Assembly (NCBI GenBank): GCA_036271015.1
Contig: DATBBL010000086.1
Location: forward strand, 1-36,581
Direction of reading: 5' to 3'
Length of the DNA: 36,581 nt
Origin: DASUAS01 sp036271015
GTDB taxonomy: Bacteria > Actinomycetota > Acidimicrobiia > IMCC26256 > DASPTH01
Below, in pieces: positions 30,856 to 36,581 of the stretch. How positions within the stretch are numbered: position 1 is the first letter of the stretch; each line of letters opens with the position of its first letter. The notes under the pieces are model-generated. The model did no database searches and was not told the DNA's origin. It was given only the letters and a program-made list of their open reading frames with translations. The position numbers and the translations under genes are program-made.

Positions 30856-31371
30856 GTGCGGCTGTCGAGCGGCGTCCGTGCGATCGCCGGCCGTCGAAGC
30901 GAGTGCGAACTGCAACTCGAGCGCGCGGCCGAGCTGGCGCGTGGCACGGTGCTCCACGTCCAGATCAGCGTCGCGCTCCTCCGGGGGACGCTCGACGCCG
31001 ACGACGACCCGGACGCGGCGATGGCCTCGCTGCGAGATGCCATCGAGCTCGGCGAGCGGCACGCGGTCATGCCCGACATCTTGGCGAACGCCTACGAGGC
31101 GGTCGCCGCGATCTGGATCGCCGACGGTCGAACCGTTGACGCCGCGATCCTCATGGGTGCGGTCGACCGAATCCGCGCCGCGGTCGGCGCCCACCGAGAC
31201 CGCTTCGGCGCCGAGCGACGTGAGCACGTTCGCTCGACGCTCGACACGTCGATCTCGCCGACCGAGTTCGACGCGCTCGCGGCGCGAGGTCGCGCCCTGA
31301 GTCGCGACGAGCTCCGCCGGTTCGCACTCGGTGAGTACGACCCGGTCCCCCGGGTTGCCGAGCACGGGTGA
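30856..31371 (+). pseudogene. C-terminal remnant of AfsR/LuxR-like cyclase-ATPase paralog
   Basis: An open frame of 171 codons with no start domain. It reads as helical repeats: ECELQLERAAELARGTVLHVQISVALLRGTLD, then IAAIW-type TPR helices VAAIWIADGRTVDAAILMGAVDRIRAAVG. It ends in RDRFGAERREHVRSTLDTSISPTEFDALAARGRALSRDELRRFALGE. This is the standard C-terminus of cyclase/NB-ATPase/TPR proteins, as in the intact gene 58 bases downstream (which ends RERLRELRDRGAALG). The catalytic and ATPase parts are absent, so it appears to be a truncated paralog. Whether it is still translated from GTG 30856 is unknown. Confidence 0.65.
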
Positions 31372-31428
31372 CGTTCGGTCGACGGGTCTGGTTTACTTGG
31401 CCGGCGCGACCACGCGGGGAGGGCTCGG

Positions 31429-34233
31429 GTGGCGGAGTTGCCGTCGGGGACGGTCACCTTTCTGTTCACCGACATCGAGGGTTCGACGCGTCTCTGGGAG
31501 CAGTATCCGGACGCGATGCGCGACGCGTTGGCGCGTCACGACGAACTGCTGCGCGATGCGATCGAAGCCCGGGACGGGTACGTGGTCAAGACGACGGGTG
31601 ACGGGTTCCACGCGGCCTTCGGGACTGCCGACGCCGGCGTGATCGCCGCGGTCGCGGCGCAGCGGGCACTCGACGACGAGGCGTGGCCGGTTCCCGTGCC
31701 GCTGCTGGTGAGGATGGGCCTGCACACGGGCGTGGCATCGTCCCGTGACGGCGACTACTTCGGTTCCTCGTTGAATCGTGCGGCGCGGCTGATGGGTGTC
31801 GCGCACGGCGGGCAGGTCGTGTGTTCGCAGGCAACCGCTGATCTCGCTCGCGAAGTGCTGGACGATGGCGTGGACTTCGTCGACCTCGGCGAGCACCGGC
31901 TGCGCGACCTGTCGCGCGCGGAGCGGGTGTTCCAAGTGTCTTCGCCGGGATTGGCGACGGAGTTCGCGGCGTTGTCGTCGGTGGATGCCTTCCCGGGGAA
32001 CCTGCCGTTGCAGTTGAGCTCGTTCGTCGGTCGCGAACGCGAGATCGCAAGGACGGTGGAAGCGCTCACCTCGTCACGCATCGTCACGCTCACAGGGGTC
32101 GGCGGGGTCGGCAAGACACGGCTGGCGTTGCAGGTCGCGGCGGAGGTGCTGCCGCAGTTCCGTGAGGGCGCGTGGCTCGTCGAGTTGGCGCCGGTGCGAG
32201 ACCCGGCCGGGGTCGTCGACGCGTTTGCGGCGGACTTCGGCGTGTCCGCCCGAGCCGGCCAGACGCTCACCGAAGCGATGGTGGAGTTCTTGGGCACCAA
32301 GCAGCTGTTGTTGGTGGTCGACAACTGCGAGCACGTGCTGGATCCGGTGGCGGACCTGCTCGACGAGGTCAGTCGTTCGTGTCCGGGCGTCGTGGTGCTG
32401 GCCACCAGCCGTGAAGGCCTTGCGCTCGACGGCGAGCGGGTCGTGCCCGTGCCGTCACTCCGTGGCCCCGATGTCACCGACGACCTCGCGGTCGTGGCGG
32501 GGTCGGAGGCGGTGCAGCTGTTCCTCGAGCGAGCGGCCGCGGTCGACCCGGAGTTCGTGCTCGACGCGGCGACCGTGCAGGGCGTCGTACAGGTGTGTCG
32601 TCGTCTCGATGGTGTGCCATTGGCGATCGAGCTCGCGGCCGCGCAGGTGCCGATGATGAGCCCGGCCGAGCTGGGGCGGGCGTTGGACCAACGGTTCGAC
32701 GTGCTCGCAGGTGGGCGTCGTGGGGGGATCGAGCGTCACCAGACGCTCCGGGCGACGATCGACTGGTCCTACGAGATGCTCGACGAAGCGCAGCGGAGGT
32801 TGTGGGCCCGCTTGGCCGTGTTTGCCGGCGGCTGCACCCGCGACGCCGTCGAAGCCATCTGTGTCGGTGGTCCGGTCGAGGAACGCGCGGTGCTGGCGCT
32901 GGTCCGGGACCTGGTCGCACGGTCGTTGGTGGCCGCAGAACGCGGTGGGAACGCCACGCGGTATCGGCTGCTGGAGACCATCCGGGCGTACGGCGAGGAG
33001 CGCCTGGTCGAGCACGGCGAGACCGACGCGTTGCGCGATCGTCATGCCGCGTACTACGCCGACCTCGCCTGGCGCTGCGGCCAGGGGCTCGAGGGACCCG
33101 AGCGGATGGAGTGGGGCGCCCGCATGTCCGCCGAGAGCGAGAACATGCTTGCCGCGTTCGCCCACGCGATCGACACCGACAACCTCGACCTTCTCGTCAT
33201 GATGCTGGAGTCGACGCCACCGAACAGCCCGCAGACCGGCTATCAGTTGAGCTTCCCCGTGGACTCGGTCCTGGCCGCGCCGGGCGTGGAGGACCATCCG
33301 GGCTACCCACTCGTGCTCATGGCCGCGGCCACCGCCGCCGACCGCCGAGGCGAAACGAGGCTCGCCCGAGAGTACGGCGACGCCGCGCTCGAGGTGGAGC
33401 GTGCGTCGCCTGTCCCCCGCCCGTACACCCTCGACCTCGAAGCGACCCGCTGCTTCCTCGAAGGGCTCATCGCGAGCTCGGAGGGCTCGTGGGAGGACGC
33501 CGCCGCGGCCTGGCTCGAAGCTGCCGAAGGCTACCGACGCGGAGGCAAGTTTTCACAAGCGGCGACGAGCCTCGGTTCCGCCGCGTCGGCGTTGTCGTTC
33601 GGCGGGCGCTTCGCCGATGCCCTACCCCTCGCGACCGAGGCACTCGGACTCCTTCGAGCGACGAGCACACCGACGATGGCCAACATCACCCTCGTGGGCG
33701 CGCTCGCGATGGCGGTCTCCCCGGAGGACCCCACCCGGGCCCGCGCGCTGCTCGACGAGATCCAGGGCGACCCCGCGGCCGAGAACTACGGCGAGGCCAC
33801 GCAACTGACCCTCGCCGCGGCCGTCATCGGCGAATGGTCGCTGGCGGCGCGCTTCGCCACCCGCAGCATCCCGCTCCTGCATTGGGTCAACCACCGGCCC
33901 TACATGCAGATCGTGCTCACCCTGGCGGCACGCATCCTCGCCCCGACCGATCCCGAGTCGGCCGCGACGATCCAGGGCGCCGCACGCGCACTCGTCCTCC
34001 CCGTCGACACCGCGAGTACGGACGAGCGACGAGGCCAGTCCACACAAGGTGGAGCGGAGAGTGGCGTCGGCCTCCTCGCCGACGCCGCCCGCGACACCAC
34101 CCGGCTCCTCACCGACGCCCTCGGCCGCGAACGGCTGCGCGAGTTGCGCGACCGCGGCGCCGCCCTGGGCACCGACACTGCGGTCGCCTACACCCTGTCG
34201 CGGCTCGACGTCTTCCTCACCCACGCCGACTGA
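31429..34233 (+). CDS. Class III adenylyl cyclase fused to NB-ATPase and TPR
   Basis: A 934-residue signalling protein. Residues 1-165 are a class III nucleotide cyclase: FTDIEGST with metal-binding Asp15, KTTGDGF with Lys54 and Asp58, DYFG with Asp109, and the transition-state pair Asn116/Arg120 in SLNRAARL. All catalytic residues are present, so cAMP synthesis is likely. Residues about 200-500 are an AAA/NB-ARC-type ATPase with Walker A GVGGVGKTR (about 223) and LLLVVDNCEH (Asp298). The rest is TPR-like helices. Unlike many AfsR/MalT-type proteins there is no HTH at the end, so the output is cAMP and not DNA binding. GTG 31429 has GGGGAGG six bases upstream. Confidence 0.93.
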   Translation: MAELPSGTVTFLFTDIEGSTRLWEQYPDAMRDALARHDELLRDAIEARDGYVVKTTGDGFHAAFGTADAGVIAAVAAQRALDDEAWPVPVPLLVRMGLHTGVASSRDGDYFGSSLNRAARLMGVAHGGQVVCSQATADLAREVLDDGVDFVDLGEHRLRDLSRAERVFQVSSPGLATEFAALSSVDAFPGNLPLQLSSFVGREREIARTVEALTSSRIVTLTGVGGVGKTRLALQVAAEVLPQFREGAWLVELAPVRDPAGVVDAFAADFGVSARAGQTLTEAMVEFLGTKQLLLVVDNCEHVLDPVADLLDEVSRSCPGVVVLATSREGLALDGERVVPVPSLRGPDVTDDLAVVAGSEAVQLFLERAAAVDPEFVLDAATVQGVVQVCRRLDGVPLAIELAAAQVPMMSPAELGRALDQRFDVLAGGRRGGIERHQTLRATIDWSYEMLDEAQRRLWARLAVFAGGCTRDAVEAICVGGPVEERAVLALVRDLVARSLVAAERGGNATRYRLLETIRAYGEERLVEHGETDALRDRHAAYYADLAWRCGQGLEGPERMEWGARMSAESENMLAAFAHAIDTDNLDLLVMMLESTPPNSPQTGYQLSFPVDSVLAAPGVEDHPGYPLVLMAAATAADRRGETRLAREYGDAALEVERASPVPRPYTLDLEATRCFLEGLIASSEGSWEDAAAAWLEAAEGYRRGGKFSQAATSLGSAASALSFGGRFADALPLATEALGLLRATSTPTMANITLVGALAMAVSPEDPTRARALLDEIQGDPAAENYGEATQLTLAAAVIGEWSLAARFATRSIPLLHWVNHRPYMQIVLTLAARILAPTDPESAATIQGAARALVLPVDTASTDERRGQSTQGGAESGVGLLADAARDTTRLLTDALGRERLRELRDRGAALGTDTAVAYTLSRLDVFLTHAD

Positions 34234-34256
34234 CCAACGTCCGCGCGAACGACAAG

Positions 34257-34979
34257 CTAACTGTTGTTCCCGGTCCCGTTGTTGGCGTCCTGCTCGAGCT
34301 CTGACAGGTCGATCGAGGATCTCGGCGCCCTCGGCACCTTGGCGGTGCCGAACTGGCTCAGGACCACCTCGCCTCGGTTCTTGCCCGTGCCCACGATCCC
34401 GAGCACGTACGGCGTGCCGGTCGCGGCGACGTACACCACGCTGCCCTTGGTCGTGTCCTCGAGCGGGATCGCCTTCGTGCCGCGGTACGAGCGGATCGGG
34501 CCTTTCGTGATCGGCCCGTCAGCGCTCGACGTGTTCGTGAACGTCGACAGGTCGAAGAGGTTCGAGAGGCCGCCGAAGTCCTTGTCCGCGGTCGTGGTGT
34601 GCAGCCATTTCCCTGCGAACAACTGACCGGCGACCTTGTTGTGCGCCAACTTCGTCCACGACGCAGCGTCCGACCGCATGTACACATCAGGCGGTACCAC
34701 CACCATGGTGAACCGCGCGCCGTTCACCGCCATCGTGCCGCCACCCGACCCGTGAGAACTCACGATGTTCAACGAGATCCGCTTCGCTCCGCTCGTGATC
34801 GACCCCGCGAGGCGCACCGAGCTCAGCTGAGCCATTGCCTGCCCGGCATCGGCAACGATCGCCTCCGGCGCTTTCGCCGCCTCACCGTCGTCCGCGACCC
34901 TGGCACCAGCAACCGACGGCACCCACCACGCCACCGACAACACGCCGACGGCAACCGTTGCCATCACGACACGACGCAC
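34257..34979 (-). CDS. Secreted LppX/LolA-like protein
   Basis: A 240-residue exported protein. The start VRRVV is followed by a hydrophobic core (MATVAVGVLSVAWWVPSVAGA), a Sec signal peptide; there is no lipobox cysteine. The mature part has a half-barrel pattern: VRLAGSITSGAKRISLNIVSSHGSGGG, TMVVVPPDVYMRSDAASWTKLA, GTGKNRGEVVLSQFG. This resembles LppX/LprG and LolA-like lipid carriers by eye. The probable role is lipid binding at the cell envelope. GTG 34979 is used, with GGAGGG nearby; ATG 34964 is a shorter alternative. It is convergent with the cyclase gene. Confidence 0.7.
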   Translation of the reverse strand: MRRVVMATVAVGVLSVAWWVPSVAGARVADDGEAAKAPEAIVADAGQAMAQLSSVRLAGSITSGAKRISLNIVSSHGSGGGTMAVNGARFTMVVVPPDVYMRSDAASWTKLAHNKVAGQLFAGKWLHTTTADKDFGGLSNLFDLSTFTNTSSADGPITKGPIRSYRGTKAIPLEDTTKGSVVYVAATGTPYVLGIVGTGKNRGEVVLSQFGTAKVPRAPRSSIDLSELEQDANNGTGNNS

Positions 34980-35104
34980 GACACCCCGCCCTCCTCGGAC
35001 CGCACAACGACCACCTACAACCTCGGTCCACGACCCGAACACCTGTAGCGCCGATCCCGACGTGCCAGTGACGGCGACGCGGCCGACCGCGCCTTCCCCG
35101 CCGA

Positions 35105-35701
35105 TCAGCGGCGCACCCGGTAGCGGAGGTGCAGCGCCCGGGTGCCTTGGACGACGATGGGGTCCTCGAGGAGGACGTGGCCGCCGACGAGCTCGCCGAA
35201 GTAGCGGATGCCGGTGCCGAACAGCACCGGCACCTGGCTGATGCAGAGCTCGTCGACCAGGCCGAGGTTCAGCGCTTGCTGGATGATGTTGGCGCTGGCG
35301 ATCGTGACGAACTTGTCGCGGGCCAGCTCCTTGGCGGTCGCGACCGCCTCCTCGACGCTGCCGGCGAAGGTCGTCCGCGGAAACCGCTCAGTGGCATCGG
35401 CGGGCGGCGGCCGGTGGGTCACGACGACCACCGGCGCGCCGGCGGGGTGGTTGTCACCCCAGCCGTCGGTCTGGTCGAACAGCCGGCGGCCGGCGATCAG
35501 CGCACCGCAACCGGAAGTGAGATCCTCCAGCATCGCGGCGCTGGCGGCGTCAACCGAGAAGCTCATGCCGTCCTGTGCGCTCGGCACCACGACGCCGTCG
35601 TTCCAGTACCAGTCGAACAACTCCGCCGGGTTGTCGTCCGGCTGGGCGACGAACCCGTCCAGCGACATGCACATGTGGGTCAGCACCTTGGCCATGCCCA
35701 T
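35105..35701 (-). CDS. Dihydrofolate reductase-family (RibD C-terminal) protein
   Basis: A 198-residue reductase. The family start THMCMSLDGFVAQPDDNPAELFDWY is clear. GALIAGRRLFDQTDGWGDNHP is the middle block, and FVTIASANIIQQALNLGLVDELCISQVPVLFGTGIRYF is the NADPH-binding second half. These proteins are related to RibD reductase and are often of unknown substrate; true DHFR activity is not implied. ATG 35701 (or 35695) is used without a strong ribosome site; a long upstream in-frame stretch to 36541 is antisense to the next gene and is not coding. It is divergent from the HpaB/AbfD-family gene. Confidence 0.88.
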   Translation of the reverse strand: MGMAKVLTHMCMSLDGFVAQPDDNPAELFDWYWNDGVVVPSAQDGMSFSVDAASAAMLEDLTSGCGALIAGRRLFDQTDGWGDNHPAGAPVVVVTHRPPPADATERFPRTTFAGSVEEAVATAKELARDKFVTIASANIIQQALNLGLVDELCISQVPVLFGTGIRYFGELVGGHVLLEDPIVVQGTRALHLRYRVRR

Positions 35702-35926
35702 ACGACTCGGCCGGCGCCGCCGATTCATCGGTCGACCGTCGCCGAGACGGCCTCCGCCGGTTCGATGCGCTGGCTGATCGGCAGGTAGGGTTCTGGCGTC
35801 ATGCAGTGATGTTGAAGCACGGGGCGAGGGGCAGGGTGCGATCTGGTCGAGTTTTGGCGCCTCGAGCTTTCCCGGTCGCGGGCTGAACGGCGCGCGGAGG
35901 ACGTCGAGCAGAGGAGCTGGGAGCGA

Positions 35927-36581
35927 ATGCTCACCGCAGAGGACTACAGGCAATCGATTCGCGACGGGCGGGCGTCGTACCTCGAAGGCCGGCGCGTCGT
36001 GGACCCGGTCACGCACCCGCTCCTGCGGGTGTCCGTCGACTGGGTGGCGAGCACCTACGAGCGGGCGCATTCGGCGGCCCCTGGGTCCCGCAACCCGATC
36101 TTCGATCAGCCGGCGACTCCGGCTGAGCTCGACGAGCAGATGAACTTCCTCATCGAGGCGGATGTCACGGCCGCGAGCACTGCCGGGTGCATGGCATTGA
36201 GCAACGTGGCGCCACGGTTGGCCGAGGCCAAGCCCGAGTACCGCGACCGGCTCGAGCGGTTCCTCCAGCGGTGTCGTGAGGACGACCTTCGCGTTGCCGC
36301 CGCCGTGGAGGATGGTGGAGAGCTGCGACTGGTGGCCCGCACCGCCGACGGGATCGTCCTCAAGGGCGCCAAGCGGCACGTGCTCGGAGCGGCGGTGGTG
36401 CACGAGCTCTGCGTCGTGCCGTCGGGCGCGGTAGCCACGGATGACGCTGACAGGGCGATCGCCGGCGCGGTGAGGGTCGACACTCCTGGTCTCAAGATCA
36501 TCAGCATCACCACCGCGCCCCGCGCCGAGGACTCGCGGCACTTCCCGATCAGCCGCGAGAAGAGCATCCCCGACTGCACGG
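35927..36581 (+). CDS. HpaB/AbfD-family flavoenzyme (C-terminus cut off)
   Basis: The first 218 residues of a protein of the 4-hydroxyphenylacetate 3-hydroxylase / 4-hydroxybutyryl-CoA dehydratase family. MLTAEDYRQSIRDGRASYLEG and VVDPVTHPLLRVSVDWVASTYE are the family start, and ADGIVLKGAKRHVLGAAVVHELCVVP is the second conserved block. In AbfD the segment near residue 90-100 carries two cysteines for a 4Fe-4S cluster. Here only one cysteine (AGCMAL) is found, so a flavin monooxygenase or a cluster-free relative is more likely than a dehydratase. A weak GGGAG lies before ATG 35927. The gene continues past the right edge. Confidence 0.82.
   Translation, partial: MLTAEDYRQSIRDGRASYLEGRRVVDPVTHPLLRVSVDWVASTYERAHSAAPGSRNPIFDQPATPAELDEQMNFLIEADVTAASTAGCMALSNVAPRLAEAKPEYRDRLERFLQRCREDDLRVAAAVEDGGELRLVARTADGIVLKGAKRHVLGAAVVHELCVVPSGAVATDDADRAIAGAVRVDTPGLKIISITTAPRAEDSRHFPISREKSIPDCT

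Noticed and set aside
35702..36541. Upstream extension of the DHFR-like gene
   Set aside because: It is antisense to the clear HpaB/AbfD-family coding region and lacks domain sequence.
1..36581. tRNA, rRNA, CRISPR array, insertion sequence or prophage
   Set aside because: No conserved tRNA arms, rRNA segments, regular direct repeats, transposase or phage structural genes were seen. The holin-family name at 7025-7426 refers to a cellular YqjE-like protein.

Overview
The window is GC-rich, densely coded, actinobacterial DNA. Several traits point to an Actinobacterium, most likely of the Acidimicrobiia type, although no rRNA or other taxonomic marker is present. These traits are three class I-type cytochromes P450 (one CYP142-like), a CaiB/BaiF CoA transferase, a UvrD2-like helicase with an HRDC domain, a DivIVA-like protein, GTG starts with GTGA/ATGA couplings, leaderless-looking starts and ECF- and SigB/SigF-like promoters. 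No tRNA, rRNA, CRISPR array, transposase or phage structural gene was seen.

Layout. 1-2.5 kb: a CoA transferase (cut by the left edge) faces a small gene coupled to a P450. 2.7-8 kb: a stress and signalling block, mostly on the minus strand. It holds a STAS antagonist, a phasin-like protein, a MEDS plus HATPase anti-sigma-type protein, the wreck of a SpoIIE/PP2C phosphatase, a lipase-like hydrolase and three small envelope-stress proteins (DUF3618-like, DUF1469/holin-like and a single-TM helical protein). Two promoters there resemble SigB/SigF promoters. 8.3-14.2 kb: galactokinase, a PH-SHOCT membrane protein, a mini-metallopeptidase, then a strongly structured 300-base leader or ncRNA before the UvrD2-like helicase, a solitary sigma region 4 protein, and an unusual lactate dehydrogenase-family enzyme.

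14.2-18.2 kb: an ECF sigma factor with an ECF-type promoter in front of it, a divergent TetR with an AhpD-like protein, a GH63 hydrolase and a DivIVA-like protein. 18.2-23.1 kb: a minus-strand operon SDR, sulfotransferase, DUF1214, divergent from a TesB thioesterase-VOC pair. These look like lipid, steroid or xenobiotic metabolism. 23.1-29 kb: a PMT-type glycosyltransferase, a single-domain cyclic-nucleotide-binding protein, and a P450-TetR operon divergent from an ABCG-type exporter. Two matching 18-bp palindromes lie between the last two transcription units.

29-36.6 kb: a CYP142-like P450, a DUF3303 protein, and the C-terminal remnant of an AfsR/LuxR-type ATPase. Next comes an intact 934-residue class III cyclase-ATPase-TPR protein, a secreted LppX/LolA-like protein, a DHFR/RibD-like reductase, and the start of an HpaB/AbfD-family flavoenzyme cut by the right edge.

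The most distinctive items are the partner-switching stress module with its decayed phosphatase, the structured leader before the helicase, and the TetR/P450/ABCG unit with twin operators. Also notable is the pair of cyclase-linked genes (one intact, one decayed) near a cNMP-binding protein. All functions are read from motifs; no database search was possible.
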